A stretch of 64,000 nucleotides of DNA. Source: Dickeya chrysanthemi NCPPB 402 (GTDB lineage: Bacteria; Pseudomonadota; Gammaproteobacteria; Enterobacterales; Enterobacteriaceae). Where the stretch lies: positions 503,585 through 567,584 of the forward strand of contig NZ_CM001974.1 in the NCBI RefSeq assembly GCF_000406105.1, given 5' to 3'. The notes under the pieces are model-generated. The model saw nothing but the letters and a program-made list of their open reading frames with translations. It was not told the DNA's origin and made no database searches. Of this stretch, positions 51,126 through 61,732 are shown in pieces. Position numbers and translations under genes: made by a program. The stretch's first letter is position 1. Each line of letters starts with the position of its first letter.

Positions 51126-52022
51126 ATGTTCAAACAATTACAGGATATGGCGCTATTCGCTCTGGTGGCGGAATGCGGCAGTTTTACCGAAGCGGCCAGA
51201 CAGGCCGGTATGGCCAAGTCGAGCCTTAGCCTGCGGATCAGTCAACTGGAGCAGGCTCTGGGCTTGAGGCTATTCAATCGTACAACCCGCAAACTCAATC
51301 TGACTTTTGCCGGCGAACGTTATCTGGTGCATTGCCGAGAAATGCGGCAGGCCAGTGAGCGTGCTGAGATGGCGATGCTGCATTTGCGCAATAACCCTAG
51401 CGGACGCTTGCGGATCACCGCTCCCGCCGGCCTGGGCGCCACACTGTTGGCCCGGTTAACTGCGGAGTTTCAGCTACGTTTCCCGGCCGTCTCGCTGGAT
51501 ATCGTTGTTGCCGATCGGGTGATCGATTTAGTGGAAGAGGGGTTTGACGTTGCGCTGCGTACCGGTAAGCCGCAAGATTCTTCCCTCATTGGTCGTTCTC
51601 TGGGACAAGTACCGCATTATCTGGTTGCTTCGGCAGCGTATTTGGCCGGGTTCGCGCCGATTATGCATCCGCAAGACCTGCAGTCGCATCGGTGTATTAC
51701 ACACCGGGCCTGGCCGGAATGGGGATTTCATCATGAAACGGAGTATTTTCTCTGGCGGTTGCCGCAATCACACATCACCGACAATCTGCTGTATGCGCGA
51801 GCCTGTGCGCTGGCTGACGGCGGTATTACGTTGTTGCCGACATTTTTGTGTCGCGAGCCGATGGACCGGGGCGAGTTGGTTTGCCTGTTGCCCGAATGGC
51901 AGGCGGATACCAATGATCTCTATTTGATTTACCCAGGTCGAAAATTGAACTCACCCGCTCTCAACTGCTTTATTGATTTTGCCGTGGGGTTTGATGCACT
52001 GTGCGATTATTCATCACGTTAG
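51126..52022 (+). CDS. LysR-family transcriptional regulator
   Basis: A 298-residue LysR regulator. The helix-turn-helix is FTEAARQAGMAKSSLSLRISQLEQALGLRLFNRTTRK, and a periplasmic-binding-like effector domain follows. The ATG at 51126 is preferred; a TTG five codons earlier is possible. It resembles the AaeR/DsdC-like group that controls adjacent divergent oxidoreductases. The probable target is the dehydrogenase gene at 50014-51015. Confidence 0.92.
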   Translation: MFKQLQDMALFALVAECGSFTEAARQAGMAKSSLSLRISQLEQALGLRLFNRTTRKLNLTFAGERYLVHCREMRQASERAEMAMLHLRNNPSGRLRITAPAGLGATLLARLTAEFQLRFPAVSLDIVVADRVIDLVEEGFDVALRTGKPQDSSLIGRSLGQVPHYLVASAAYLAGFAPIMHPQDLQSHRCITHRAWPEWGFHHETEYFLWRLPQSHITDNLLYARACALADGGITLLPTFLCREPMDRGELVCLLPEWQADTNDLYLIYPGRKLNSPALNCFIDFAVGFDALCDYSSR

Positions 52023-52455
52023 GCGCTACACCGTTTCCTATAGTGTTGGATGCAGTGGTTTCCAATGCTGATTCTTTAGCTGAGAACAATAACTCTTTCA
52101 TCAATTATCATGATCTGCGTTTTGAGCATAAACGTATCTTTTCGGCTTATATCCCTGCCAAATACATCGACGAACCCACCATAAAAAGGAACTTGATCGT
52201 TTCTGTTGACCACTTATCCGTAGAGCATGCTACAGTCGTCACGGTTTTTCTTTTTTAAAGAAACAACAATATAATTAAAATAAAATGTTGTTTTGTTTTT
52301 ACTGGCCCTGTGTGACGTTCGCTGCTTTACCGGGCATTGATGTGATGGTGGCCGGTGGTTTGTCAGGGAATCGTGAATGGCGCAAAGCTATACGTGCTTC
52401 TACGGTTTATACCGTGGAAGTGATCGGCATCTTGTAGTGAAAGTGAGAAATCGGA
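52023..52455 (+). other. AT-rich gap with only doubtful short frames
   Basis: Base composition is lower in GC than in the flanking genes. Two short plus-strand frames exist: one ending at 52258 that begins inside the LysR gene, and one at 52285-52437 of 50 residues with no ribosome site. Neither is recognised. The second ends in REWRKAIRASTVYTVEVIGIL and could be the tail of a lost gene. The region must hold the chemoreceptor promoter. Confidence 0.4.
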
Positions 52456-54162
52456 ATGGCAGAACAAAAAGGAAATATTTCCTCCATAAATAATATTCGT
52501 CTTGTGACGCTGTTTATCACCCTGTTAACCATTATTCTGGCGCTGTTTGCGCTCTCAATTGGTACTGCCAGCTATTTTCTCAAACAGAGTAATGCTTCTC
52601 TGGAGCGAGCTAATCTGGTGTCTGAGATCCGGTCTGGGATCAGCAGCAGTATGGATAACTTTCGTGTTTCCCGTCAGTTACTCATTCAGGCGGTAGCGTC
52701 GTCGCGTATCGGTGATACTGATTCCTTTAAGCAGGCCTTTGCTGAAGGGACGGAGCGCATCAAAAGCTCGCAGAAGCGTTTTGACGACTATATGGCGCGT
52801 ACCGATAAATCGAGCGAAGAGAAATCGCTGGATTCTGATTTGACCACGCACTATATCGCTTATCGGGACAAAGTGATGGTGCCGATGGTGGATTTTGTGC
52901 GTAATGGCGAATTCGAAAACACCATTGAGCTGGAGACGACGCTGGCGCGCCAGTTAGATACCAATTACGCCGTTCAGGTGCGTAAGGAAGTGAAATACCT
53001 GACGGATCATGCAAACAACATCAATGCGCAAGCTGCCGGGAATGCACGCCTGGGGAATATCCTGATGGGGGTATCGTTCATTTTGGCGATCATACTGGCT
53101 GCACTGACCTATCTGATCATTCGCCGGGCGATTCTGGTGCCGATCCATGTCCTGATTGCTCGCATTCAACGGATTGCGCAGGGCGATTTGACGCAGCCGG
53201 CAGAGGATCTGGGGCGTAACGAGATCGGTATTCTGGGGCAAAATCTACACCATATGCAGGCGTCTCTGACAAATACGGTAACGGTTGTTCGTGAGGGCGC
53301 CGACTCGATTTACCAGGGGGCGTCTGAAATTAGTGCGGGTAACGTCGATCTGTCTTCTCGTACTGAGCAGCAGGCAGCGGCGTTGGAGCAGACGGCAGCC
53401 AGCATGGAAGAGCTGACCTCCACCGTGAAGCAGAACTCGGATAACGCCAACCATGCCAGCCAACTGGCGCGTAATGCTTCCAGCAAAGCGGAACAGGGTG
53501 GATCTATCGTTCAGGACGTGGTGAAAACCATGGGGGATATCTCTTCCAGTTCGAAGAAGATTTCGGAGATAACAAGTGTTATCAATAGCATCGCCTTCCA
53601 GACCAATATCCTGGCGCTCAATGCCGCGGTGGAAGCGGCCCGCGCCGGCGAGCAAGGGCGTGGCTTTGCGGTGGTTGCCGGCGAAGTGCGCAACCTGGCG
53701 CAACGCAGTGCGCAGGCGGCGAAGGAAATCGAGTCACTGATTGGCGAGTCCGGCAAATTGGTGGAAAACGGGTCGGTCCTGGTAGCCAAAGCCGGTGATA
53801 CGATGGATGAGATTGTGAAAGCCGTCGTCAGTGTGACGGATATCATGGGTGAGATTGCCTCTGCATCTGATGAACAAAGCCGGGGTATTGGTCAGGTGAA
53901 TCAAGCCGTGCTGGAAATGGAAGGGACGACCCAGCAGAATGCGGCGTTGGTACAAGAGGCTTCGGCAGCGGCGGCCTCACTGGAATCTCAGGCGGAACGT
54001 CTGACTCAGGCGGTCGCCGTATTCAAACTGAGTCATCGCCGTGAAAATGAATCGGTTCGCGCTTCGTTGCCATCACGACCAGTCGTACAGGCTATTCCTG
54101 CCGTTGCGGCTATTGGTGTGGGTAAGGTCGGCCGTAGTGATCAGAATTGGGAAACGTTCTGA
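52456..54162 (+). CDS. Methyl-accepting chemotaxis protein with NWETF tether
   Basis: A 568-residue transmembrane chemoreceptor. Membrane segments lie at about 15-42 and 195-220, enclosing a periplasmic four-helix-bundle-type sensor. A HAMP domain ([21 protein letters not shown]) and the signalling helix hairpin follow, with the conserved tip [31 protein letters not shown]. Glu/Gln pairs suit methylation. The C-terminal NWETF is the CheR/CheB docking pentapeptide, so this is a high-abundance-type receptor. The ligand is unknown. Confidence 0.95.
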   Translation: MAEQKGNISSINNIRLVTLFITLLTIILALFALSIGTASYFLKQSNASLERANLVSEIRSGISSSMDNFRVSRQLLIQAVASSRIGDTDSFKQAFAEGTERIKSSQKRFDDYMARTDKSSEEKSLDSDLTTHYIAYRDKVMVPMVDFVRNGEFENTIELETTLARQLDTNYAVQVRKEVKYLTDHANNINAQAAGNARLGNILMGVSFILAIILAALTYLIIRRAILVPIHVLIARIQRIAQGDLTQPAEDLGRNEIGILGQNLHHMQASLTNTVTVVREGADSIYQGASEISAGNVDLSSRTEQQAAALEQTAASMEELTSTVKQNSDNANHASQLARNASSKAEQGGSIVQDVVKTMGDISSSSKKISEITSVINSIAFQTNILALNAAVEAARAGEQGRGFAVVAGEVRNLAQRSAQAAKEIESLIGESGKLVENGSVLVAKAGDTMDEIVKAVVSVTDIMGEIASASDEQSRGIGQVNQAVLEMEGTTQQNAALVQEASAAAASLESQAERLTQAVAVFKLSHRRENESVRASLPSRPVVQAIPAVAAIGVGKVGRSDQNWETF

Positions 54163-54221
54163 CGGTTATCATGTGTGGCTCAATTCGTCGCGCATGATGA
54201 TGACGTGAACATCTTCAAATG

Positions 54222-54249
54222 AAAAACCCGCCAAATTTGGCGGGTTTTT
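54222..54249. terminator. Bidirectional terminator between chemoreceptor and ettA
   Basis: AAAAACCCGCCAAA pairs with TTTGGCGGGTTTTT in perfect symmetry. A and T runs on both sides allow use by both convergent genes. Confidence 0.9.
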
Positions 54250-54293
54250 GCTATCACGTGGAAATGTCGTGACAGAATAGCAAGGGCGTCATG

Positions 54294-55958
54294 TCACGCC
54301 ATTTTCTTATACTTGATGCGATGCGGTTCCAGCGCTTCGGCACCCAGCGTGCGTTTTTTGTATTCTTCGTATTCCGTGAAGTTGCCTTCAAAGAACTCCA
54401 CTTTACCTTCATCCTGGTAATCGATGATGTGGGTAGCGATACGGTCCAGGAACCAGCGGTCATGGGAAATCACCATCGCGCAGCCGGGGAACTCCAGCAG
54501 GGCGTTTTCCAGTGCACGCAGGGTTTCGATATCTAAATCGTTGGTCGGTTCGTCGAGCAGCAGCATGTTGCCGCCGACTTGCAGCAGTTTGGCCAGATGT
54601 ACGCGGCCGCGCTCACCGCCGGAGAGTTCCCCGATCCGCTTACCCTGATCGACGCCTTTGAAGTTAAAGCGGCCGACATAGGCGCGGCTTGGGAGCTCGA
54701 AATTGCCGATACGCATAATGTCCTGACCGCCAGAGATTTCTTCCCATACGGTCTTGCTGTTGTCCATTTTGTCACGGAACTGGTCTACTGACGCCAGTTG
54801 AACGGTTTCACCCAGCGAGATAGCACCGGAATCCGGCTGCTCTTGGGAAGACAGCATGCGGAACAGCGTCGATTTACCTGCGCCGTTGGGGCCGATAATC
54901 CCGACGATGGCGCCTTTCGGAATCGAGAACGACAGGTTATCGATCAGTACCCGGTCACCGTAGGATTTAGTGAGGTTCTCTACATCCAGCACCTTGTCGC
55001 CAAGACGCGGACCCGGCGGAATAAACAGCTCGCTGGTTTCATTACGTTTCTGATATTCCACGCTGTTGAGCTCGTCAAAGCGGGCCAGACGTGCTTTGCC
55101 TTTGGCCTGACGCCCTTTCGGATTCTGGCGTACCCACTCCAGCTCTTTTTCAATCGACTTGCGTCGGGCGGCTTCGGTCGAGGCTTCTTGCGCCAGGCGC
55201 TGGTCTTTCTGTTCCAGCCAGGATGAATAGTTACCTTCCCATGGAATCCCTTCACCACGGTCCAGTTCCAGAATCCAGCCGGCGACGTTATCAAGGAAGT
55301 AACGGTCATGGGTGATAGCAACGACGGTGCCTTCGTAGTCGTGCAGGAAACGTTCCAGCCAGGCGACGGATTCCGCATCCAGATGGTTGGTCGGTTCGTC
55401 GAGCAGCAGCATGTCGGGTTTTTCCAACAGCAAGCGGCAGATAGCGACACGACGGCGTTCACCACCGGAGAGGTTGGCGATTTTAGCATCCCACGGCGGC
55501 AGGCGCAGCGCATCGGCAGCGCGTTCCAACTGGTTATCAAGGTTATGGCCGTCGTGCGCCTGAATAATGGCTTCCAGCTCGCCTTGCTCTTTCGCCAGCT
55601 TATCGAAGTCGGCATCCGGATCGGCGTAAGCCGCATAAACTTCGTCCAGACGGGTCAGAGCACGTTTTACTTCGCTGACGGCTTCTTCAATCGCTTCACG
55701 GACGGTATGTTCCAGATTTAACTGGGGTTCCTGGGGGAGATAGCCGATCTTAATCCCCGGTTGCGGACGCGCTTCGCCTTCGATGTCTTTATCAATGCCC
55801 GCCATGATGCGCAGCAGAGTGGATTTACCCGCCCCGTTTAAACCCAGTACGCCGATTTTGGCCCCCGGGAAGAAACTAAGGGAGATGTTTTTCAGGATAT
55901 GGCGCTTCGGCGGAACAACTTTACCGACGCGATGCATGGTGTAAACGTATTGAGCCAC
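54294..55958 (-). CDS. ettA: Energy-dependent translational throttle protein EttA
   Basis: A 554-residue ABC-F ATPase that binds the ribosomal E site and gates the first elongation steps according to the ATP/ADP ratio. It has two ABC modules with Walker A GLNGAGKST and GPNGAGKST, and signatures LSGGERRRV and LSGGERGRV. The inter-module P-site-tRNA linker and the arm region of the first module are present. The N-terminus MAQYVYTMHRVGKVVPPKR matches the family. Confidence 0.97.
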   Translation of the reverse strand: MAQYVYTMHRVGKVVPPKRHILKNISLSFFPGAKIGVLGLNGAGKSTLLRIMAGIDKDIEGEARPQPGIKIGYLPQEPQLNLEHTVREAIEEAVSEVKRALTRLDEVYAAYADPDADFDKLAKEQGELEAIIQAHDGHNLDNQLERAADALRLPPWDAKIANLSGGERRRVAICRLLLEKPDMLLLDEPTNHLDAESVAWLERFLHDYEGTVVAITHDRYFLDNVAGWILELDRGEGIPWEGNYSSWLEQKDQRLAQEASTEAARRKSIEKELEWVRQNPKGRQAKGKARLARFDELNSVEYQKRNETSELFIPPGPRLGDKVLDVENLTKSYGDRVLIDNLSFSIPKGAIVGIIGPNGAGKSTLFRMLSSQEQPDSGAISLGETVQLASVDQFRDKMDNSKTVWEEISGGQDIMRIGNFELPSRAYVGRFNFKGVDQGKRIGELSGGERGRVHLAKLLQVGGNMLLLDEPTNDLDIETLRALENALLEFPGCAMVISHDRWFLDRIATHIIDYQDEGKVEFFEGNFTEYEEYKKRTLGAEALEPHRIKYKKMA

Positions 55959-56416
55959 GTTGCTCTGAGCCTCTTTCTGTCCAGTTTAGCGTTATGCCAT
56001 TAAAAGCATGGCGCCTATAGGGGCATGATGCCGGAAGAGTATTGATGCTCCACCGACAAAAGGAAATTATTGTCGACGGAGTTTAGCTGTTTTCGCCTCA
56101 TGATCCCAGCTATCCGGTTATTGTGTTGCCGACTCTGCGAAGCGGCTTTCACCTTTATTGGCACAATCGCGACGAGTATCAACAGAAACGTCGAGCTCTG
56201 TTGATAAAAAGAAAAAACACGGTGAATTTCGCTCTGTTTTAAGGCGCTTTCGGCGTATCGTTGCCGTGCCGGATATGCCACACTGATTTAATTGAAAAAA
56301 GCCTGAAGTAGTCGGTGTACGGCGGTCGTAGTGACCAGATGGATGGTTGAGAGCATTGATGACGGCATCAGATTTGGCAGAAAAACAGAAACGATAACGA
56401 GTGAGGTCTGGGCAGT
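55959..56416 (+). other. Intergenic region between ettA and slt
   Basis: Divergent promoters for ettA and slt should lie here. A weak hairpin near 56055-56085 (CCGACAA/TTGTCG) is visible. No coding frame is convincing and no known RNA gene is recognised. Confidence 0.4.
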
Positions 56417-58348
56417 ATGTTCAAAATAGGGTATTGGCGATATGTGGCCGCCGTGCTGTGTCTCGTTGGGGCCTCCTGCCAGGTGTTGGCAGATTCGCTG
56501 GATGAGCAGCGGCAACGTTACCAGCAAATCAAGTCCGCCTGGGATAACAATCAGATGGACGTGGTTTCGCAATTGATGCCGACACTCCGTGATTACCCGC
56601 TTTATCCTTATCTGGAATACCGTGCGTTGACGCAGGATCTGTCGACGCTCAGCGCCGCTCAGGTCAGGCAGTTTATCGCCGCACACCCGACGCTGCCTGC
56701 TGTGCGTACGCTCAATAACAGCTTTATCAATGAGCTGGCCCGCCGTCAGGATTGGAATGGCTTGCTGGCCTTCAGTCCGAACCAGCCAAAACCGGTCGCT
56801 TCACTCTGTAATTACTTGTACGCCAAAGTTATGGTCGAACAGTCGCAAGGCGTCTGGGAGCAGACGCGTGATATCTGGTTGACCGGTCGCTCTTTGCCGC
56901 CTACCTGCGACAAGCTGTTTTCCAGCTGGCAGCAACAAGGTGGGCAGACATCAATTATGGTGCTTGAGCGGATGAGGCTGGCGATGGATGCCGGCAGCGC
57001 AGGTCTGGTCAATCATCTCGCCAGACAACTGCCGGCAGAGTACAAAACCATCACCGATGCGTTGCTGAAATTACAAAGCAACCCTAAAACCATTGAGCGC
57101 TTTGCCCGGTCGGTCGGCCCGACGGATTTTACCCGCAGGGCGGTATTGTCGGCGTTTGGCCGTATTGCGCGTCAGGATCCGGATGAGGCTCGTGCGCTGT
57201 TGCCGCAGTTGGTTCGTCTGCAGAAAATGCGCCCGCAGGAGCGCCAGAGTATGGAGGAGGATGTCGCCTGGCGCATGATGGGGAGCGATGTCACCGATGA
57301 GCAGGCCCGCTGGCGCGATGCGGTGATTTTGCGTAGTACTTCCGCCCCACTGCTGGAGCGGCGTGTTCGTATGACGTTGGGGCAAGGAGATAAAGTCGGC
57401 CTGGCGCAATGGATGGCCCGACTGCCGGCCGATGTGCAACAAAAGGATGAGTGGCGCTACTGGCGAGCCAGCTTGTTGCTCGATCAGGGGCAACAGCAAG
57501 AAGGTGAAAACCAATTGCGCGAGCTGATGAAAATCCGCGGTTTTTATCCGATGGCGGCGGCGCAGAAGCTGAATGTCAATTATCCATTGACGGTTGTTAT
57601 TGCCGCTAAACCAGAGCGAACGATTGGGCAGTTACCTGAGGTGGCGCGGGTACGCGAACTGATGTTCTGGGGCTTGGAAAGTTTGGCTCGCTCTGAATGG
57701 TCTGGCTTGGTCGCCAGCCGGGAACGGCCGCAACAGGAAGCACTGGCGCGTTTTGCCTTCGAACAGCGTTGGTATGATTTGAGTGTGCAGGCCACCATTG
57801 TGGCGAAGTTGTGGGATAATCTCGAAGAGCGTTTCCCACTGGCATGGAATGACGATTTCCGTCAGGCAACGCAAGGTAAAGGAATCAGCCAAAGTTATGC
57901 GATGGCGATTGCGCGTCAGGAAAGTGCCTGGAATCCACAGGCGCGTTCTACTGTGGGCGCGTCAGGGTTGATGCAACTCATGCCGGCTACCGCGCAGCAT
58001 ACCGCTGAGATGTTCAACATCGCCAGTTATACCAACAGCAGCCAACTGCTGGACCCGCAGATGAATATCCAGATTGGCACCAGTTATCTGGACTACGTTT
58101 ATAATGCATTTGGTCAAAACCGCATTCTGGCGTCGGCCGCTTATAACGCCGGGCCGTCACGAGTGAGTAGTTGGCTGAAAGACAGCAACGGCCGGATTGA
58201 TGCCATCGCGTTTGTGGAAAGTATTCCGTTTTCCGAGACGCGCGGATATGTTAAAAACGTGCTGGCGTATGATGTTTTTTATCGTAGTTTGATGCAGCAG
58301 CGTCAGACAGCCCTGTTGATGGATAACGAGTGGCGGCGGCGTTACTGA
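56417..58348 (+). CDS. slt: Soluble lytic murein transglycosylase Slt70
   Basis: A 643-residue periplasmic enzyme cleaving peptidoglycan glycan strands to 1,6-anhydromuropeptides. A signal peptide ends VLADS near residue 23. A long helical superhelix (U and L domains) precedes the goose-lysozyme-like catalytic domain (about 480-640), with the catalytic Glu in AIARQESAWNPQA, GLMQLMPATA and AAYNAGPSRV. trpR follows, as in E. coli. Confidence 0.97.
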   Translation: MFKIGYWRYVAAVLCLVGASCQVLADSLDEQRQRYQQIKSAWDNNQMDVVSQLMPTLRDYPLYPYLEYRALTQDLSTLSAAQVRQFIAAHPTLPAVRTLNNSFINELARRQDWNGLLAFSPNQPKPVASLCNYLYAKVMVEQSQGVWEQTRDIWLTGRSLPPTCDKLFSSWQQQGGQTSIMVLERMRLAMDAGSAGLVNHLARQLPAEYKTITDALLKLQSNPKTIERFARSVGPTDFTRRAVLSAFGRIARQDPDEARALLPQLVRLQKMRPQERQSMEEDVAWRMMGSDVTDEQARWRDAVILRSTSAPLLERRVRMTLGQGDKVGLAQWMARLPADVQQKDEWRYWRASLLLDQGQQQEGENQLRELMKIRGFYPMAAAQKLNVNYPLTVVIAAKPERTIGQLPEVARVRELMFWGLESLARSEWSGLVASRERPQQEALARFAFEQRWYDLSVQATIVAKLWDNLEERFPLAWNDDFRQATQGKGISQSYAMAIARQESAWNPQARSTVGASGLMQLMPATAQHTAEMFNIASYTNSSQLLDPQMNIQIGTSYLDYVYNAFGQNRILASAAYNAGPSRVSSWLKDSNGRIDAIAFVESIPFSETRGYVKNVLAYDVFYRSLMQQRQTALLMDNEWRRRY

Positions 58349-58500
58349 GCGGTTATTGATCGACAGCAGCGACCAGAAACGTTTTAATGGCGATGAGAGT
58401 CGTCGTACCGAGCGTGATTCTCTGAGCCCCCGCCTGACCGAGGCGGAGGTTATCCTGTTTTATATGCTTTTTTTCTTCACGAAGAGTATGTTATGCTGCT

Positions 58501-58520
58501 TGTACTAGTTTAATAGTATG
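58501..58520 (+). promoter_or_regulatory. TrpR operator of trpR
   Basis: TGTACTAGTTTAATAGTATG closely matches the trp operator consensus GTACTAGTTAACTAGTAC. It lies 8 bases before the trpR start, so TrpR should repress its own gene, as in E. coli. Confidence 0.88.
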
Positions 58521-58528
58521 GTGGCTTT

Positions 58529-58861
58529 ATGACATTACCTTCATCGCATGACCCCGGCTTTTCCGAACAAGATGATGCGCACTGGCAAGCTTTTGTCAGC
58601 CTGTTGCAGCAGGCGATAGCAGAAGGGTTGGAGCAGCCACTGCTGCTGTTATTGTTAACACCGGATGAGCGAGCCTCTCTGGGAACGCGGGTACGCATTA
58701 TTCAGGAACTGATGCGAGGTGAAATGAGTCAGCGTGAATTGAAAAATGAGCTGGGCGCGGGTATCGCCACCATCACCCGAGGCTCCAATAGCCTCAAATC
58801 TGCTCCAGCCAGACTAAAAATATGGCTGGAGGAACAATTGTTGCCAGAGAATAAGGCGTAG
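58529..58861 (+). CDS. trpR: Tryptophan repressor TrpR
   Basis: A 110-residue all-helical repressor that binds DNA with L-tryptophan. The core [48 protein letters not shown] contains the helix-turn-helix and the tryptophan pocket. Length is near the E. coli 108. Autoregulation is expected from the operator overlapping its promoter. Confidence 0.97.
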   Translation: MTLPSSHDPGFSEQDDAHWQAFVSLLQQAIAEGLEQPLLLLLLTPDERASLGTRVRIIQELMRGEMSQRELKNELGAGIATITRGSNSLKSAPARLKIWLEEQLLPENKA

Positions 58862-58875
58862 CGTTTGGGGCGCTA

Positions 58876-59415
58876 TCACACGGATGCCGTGTGAATGGGG
58901 TGTTGATAAACCGGGTTATGAAAAGGTACCAGAGCCAGTAACAGCGCCTGATAATACACGCTGGTTCTGGAGAGCTTGCCATCTGTGAATACCCCGATCG
59001 CCCCTCCCTGACGCTTGATATCCTGAATGCCGGTGATGCGTGCCATTTCATCACCTAATTCACGGCCTTCGCCAATACCCCGCAGAATACTTTCAGGTAA
59101 TACCAAACTGGCTGAGCGTGATTCACCGCGAATAGTGGCGTTTTCAATCACCATCCAGGCGAACGTCATGCTCTCCTCGATACCGGCTTCCACTCCAACC
59201 CAGAAGTCGGCTTCCGGGCGAACCTGGCGAGCTCTCATTACGCGATTCCTTGCACCTGTTCGGGTTTCAACCGATCCGAGTGGTTGACTGGGGACGCCAC
59301 TGTCTACATCAACCCCTTCTATACGGCAATTATCTGCACCAAAGACGTCGGCAAATGCTAAAGTGATAGCACTAATCTTGGCCGGGTTGGTCGTAGATGC
59401 GACAACATGGTACAT
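58876..59415 (-). CDS. yjjX: Inosine/xanthosine triphosphatase YjjX
   Basis: A 179-residue Maf/HAM1-like house-cleaning NTPase that removes ITP and [41 protein letters not shown] and WVGVEAGI are family motifs. It converges on trpR with a 14-base gap and is divergent from gpmB, as in E. coli. Confidence 0.95.
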   Translation of the reverse strand: MYHVVASTTNPAKISAITLAFADVFGADNCRIEGVDVDSGVPSQPLGSVETRTGARNRVMRARQVRPEADFWVGVEAGIEESMTFAWMVIENATIRGESRSASLVLPESILRGIGEGRELGDEMARITGIQDIKRQGGAIGVFTDGKLSRTSVYYQALLLALVPFHNPVYQHPIHTASV

Positions 59416-59466
59416 AGTGTTTCCCTACCTTGTAGTTAGTTTGACGCAGTATAACGGAAAAAGATC

Positions 59467-60117
59467 ATGTTACAGGTATATCTTGTTCGCCACGGTGAAA
59501 CTGAGTGGAATGCGGCGCGACGCATTCAGGGGCAATCGGACAGTCCGTTAACCCCCGGTGGTGAACATCAGGCTCGGTTGGTGGCAGACCGGGTTAAAAG
59601 ATTGGGCATTACCCATATTTTTACCAGCGATCTCGGACGTACCAGACATACAGCCGACATTATCTCGCAGGCTTGCGTCGGTTGTTCGGTCATTCTGGAG
59701 CCCGGTCTGAGAGAGCTTAACATGGGGGTGCTGGAAGAACGGCTGATTGATTCGCTGAGCCCGGAAGAGGAATGCTGGCGTAAGCAATTGGTGGACGGTA
59801 CGCAAGATGGCCGTATTCCGGGTGGAGAGTCGATGTCGGAGCTGGCCCGTCGTATGCATCTTGTGCTGGAAAGATGTCTGGCTTTGCCGGAAGGTAGTCG
59901 ACCACTGTTAGTGAGCCATGGTATTGCGCTGGGCTGTCTGTTAAGTACGTTGCTGGGATTGCCTGCCTGGGCGGAGCGTCGTCTGCGGCTACGCAACTGT
60001 TCGCTGTCTCGCGTTGATTATCAGCAAAGCCCCTGGCTGGCGCCGGGATGGATAGTGGAAACGGCCGGAGATGTTTCTCATCTTGATGCTCCGGCGTTGG
60101 ATGAACTGCAACGTTAA
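59467..60117 (+). CDS. gpmB: Histidine-phosphatase family protein GpmB (YtjC)
   Basis: A 216-residue member of the histidine phosphatase superfamily with the phosphohistidine motif LVRHGETEWN near the N-terminus and the second histidine in LLVSHGIALGCLL. It is annotated as a phosphoglycerate mutase, though E. coli YtjC has weak or no mutase activity. Its 3' end overlaps the convergent rob gene by 4 bases. Confidence 0.95.
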   Translation: MLQVYLVRHGETEWNAARRIQGQSDSPLTPGGEHQARLVADRVKRLGITHIFTSDLGRTRHTADIISQACVGCSVILEPGLRELNMGVLEERLIDSLSPEEECWRKQLVDGTQDGRIPGGESMSELARRMHLVLERCLALPEGSRPLLVSHGIALGCLLSTLLGLPAWAERRLRLRNCSLSRVDYQQSPWLAPGWIVETAGDVSHLDAPALDELQR

Positions 60118-60980
60118 CGTTGGATGGGAATCAGATATTCACAGCGTATGATTTTAGGGGGCTCGGCGTCGGCGTCCCCTTTGGGATAAAAACGTTCGGC
60201 ATCGAACCCTTTGCGCCGGGTCAGTTTATAGGTCGGCAGGCAGGTGTCGTACAGCGTGATGATGAAATCCTGCAAATCGTCTGTCGGGCCTTCGTAGATA
60301 AACAACGCGTAATCGCCGCCAGGAAATGTTACTGGCTCGCCGGGGTGTACGCCTTCCGGTACATGATGAGGCTCCAGCGCGGTGGTATACAGCACTTCAT
60401 GTTCATCATCCTTCTCATTACTTGGGCGAGAATGATGCAACCCGTACAGTACTGGCGGCACCTGTTTCACTTCTCCCAAATACTGGCGCCAGAAATGAAT
60501 ACGTATTTCAGTGCGAAAACAGGTAATTTCCTCCAGATTACAGGTATAGCTCTGCGTCAGGCCAACTAACTGTGTTTCTGGCATGGTGATGAATTGCGGT
60601 TGCGGCATGGTAAACGCCCCCAGCCGAATCGGTGGGTGGATACCAAAGGTATTCCAGTCATCCGCGCGGCGGTAGGAGGCTGGTGTCTGTGCAAATTGTT
60701 TTTTGAACGCCCGGGTAAACGTCTGTTGCGAGTCAAAACGGTACTGTAAGGCGATATCAAGAATAGGGCGGCTGGTCAGACATAGCGCAACAGCCGCTTT
60801 GGTGAGCCGACGGGCACGAATATAGGAGCCGATGGCATGACCCGTTACGTCCTTGAACATTCTCTGCAAATGCCATTTGGAATAGCCAGCCTTGGCTGCG
60901 ACATTATCCAGCGATAAAGGCTGGTCCAGATGACCCTCCAGCCAGTTGAGCAGGTCACGTATGATACTGGCTTGATCCAT
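60114..60980 (-). CDS. rob: AraC-family regulator Rob
   Basis: A 288-residue MarA/SoxS/Rob regulator. The N-terminal AraC domain (about 8-105) has two helix-turn-helix motifs (LDNVAAKAGYSKWHLQRMFKDVTGHAIGSYIRARRLTKAA). The C-terminal GyrI-like domain binds ligands such as bile salts and fatty acids in E. coli Rob, activating efflux and stress genes. Length matches E. coli (289). Confidence 0.96.
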   Translation of the reverse strand: MDQASIIRDLLNWLEGHLDQPLSLDNVAAKAGYSKWHLQRMFKDVTGHAIGSYIRARRLTKAAVALCLTSRPILDIALQYRFDSQQTFTRAFKKQFAQTPASYRRADDWNTFGIHPPIRLGAFTMPQPQFITMPETQLVGLTQSYTCNLEEITCFRTEIRIHFWRQYLGEVKQVPPVLYGLHHSRPSNEKDDEHEVLYTTALEPHHVPEGVHPGEPVTFPGGDYALFIYEGPTDDLQDFIITLYDTCLPTYKLTRRKGFDAERFYPKGDADAEPPKIIRCEYLIPIQR

Positions 60981-61182
60981 AGATCGTCCTCATAGAACAC
61001 ACCGAGAGCTAAGCGTATAAGCCCGGCATGATAGCAACTTTTTTCCTGTGGCACTTACCAAGTTTTTGTGCCTTATGCATAAAGAATTTGATTAACATAG
61101 GCCGCTAAAGAACTCTATCCGACAAACGGTCTTTGGACCACAGAAACTACACCATGGGCAACAAAGTGAGGGAAAGGCAATA

Positions 61183-61659
61183 ATGATGAAAAAGCGAGTT
61201 GTGTTGACGTTTGCGGCCTTGCTCTGCGGCGTGACGTCAGCCTGGGCTGAGGAGATAGGCTCAGTGGATACGGCTTTCAAATTGCTAGGGCCGGACCATA
61301 AAATTATCGTAGAAGCGTTTGACGATCCCGATGTGGCGAACGTGACCTGCTATCTGAGCAGGGCGAAAACGGGGGGAATCAAAGGGGGGCTTGGTCTGGC
61401 GGAGGATACATCGGATGCGGCGATTTCCTGTCAGCAGGTGGGGCCCATTACCCTGAGCGATAAGATCACCGGCAGTAAGGGAAAAGGCAACGTGGTGTTT
61501 CAGCAGCGTACCTCGCTGATTTTCAAAAAATTGCAGGTAGTACGTTTTTACGATGCTAAACGCAACGCGCTGGTTTATCTGACTTATTCCGATCGCTTGG
61601 TAGAGGGCTCGCCAAAAAACGCGCTCAGCGCGGTGCCGATTCTGCCCTGGAGCAAGTAA
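61183..61659 (+). CDS. creA: CreA family periplasmic protein
   Basis: A 158-residue CreA protein with a signal peptide ending TSAWAEE. The conserved body includes [43 protein letters not shown] and [14 protein letters not shown]. Its function is unknown. In E. coli creA heads creABCD; here creBCD are absent and arcA follows convergently. An ATG one codon later (61186) is an equal alternative start. Confidence 0.93.
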   Translation: MMKKRVVLTFAALLCGVTSAWAEEIGSVDTAFKLLGPDHKIIVEAFDDPDVANVTCYLSRAKTGGIKGGLGLAEDTSDAAISCQQVGPITLSDKITGSKGKGNVVFQQRTSLIFKKLQVVRFYDAKRNALVYLTYSDRLVEGSPKNALSAVPILPWSK

Positions 61660-61679
61660 CAGGCGCTCTTAACGTGCAT

Positions 61680-61705
61680 AAAAAAGCCGGGAGGGTATCC
61701 CGGCT
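61680..61705. terminator. Hairpin between creA and arcA
   Basis: AGCCGGGA (61685-61692) pairs with TCCCGGCT (61698-61705). On the minus strand it is followed by a T run, so it mainly serves arcA. Confidence 0.85.
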
Positions 61706-61732
61706 ATGACATGTGCTGTAAGGTGCGAGTAA

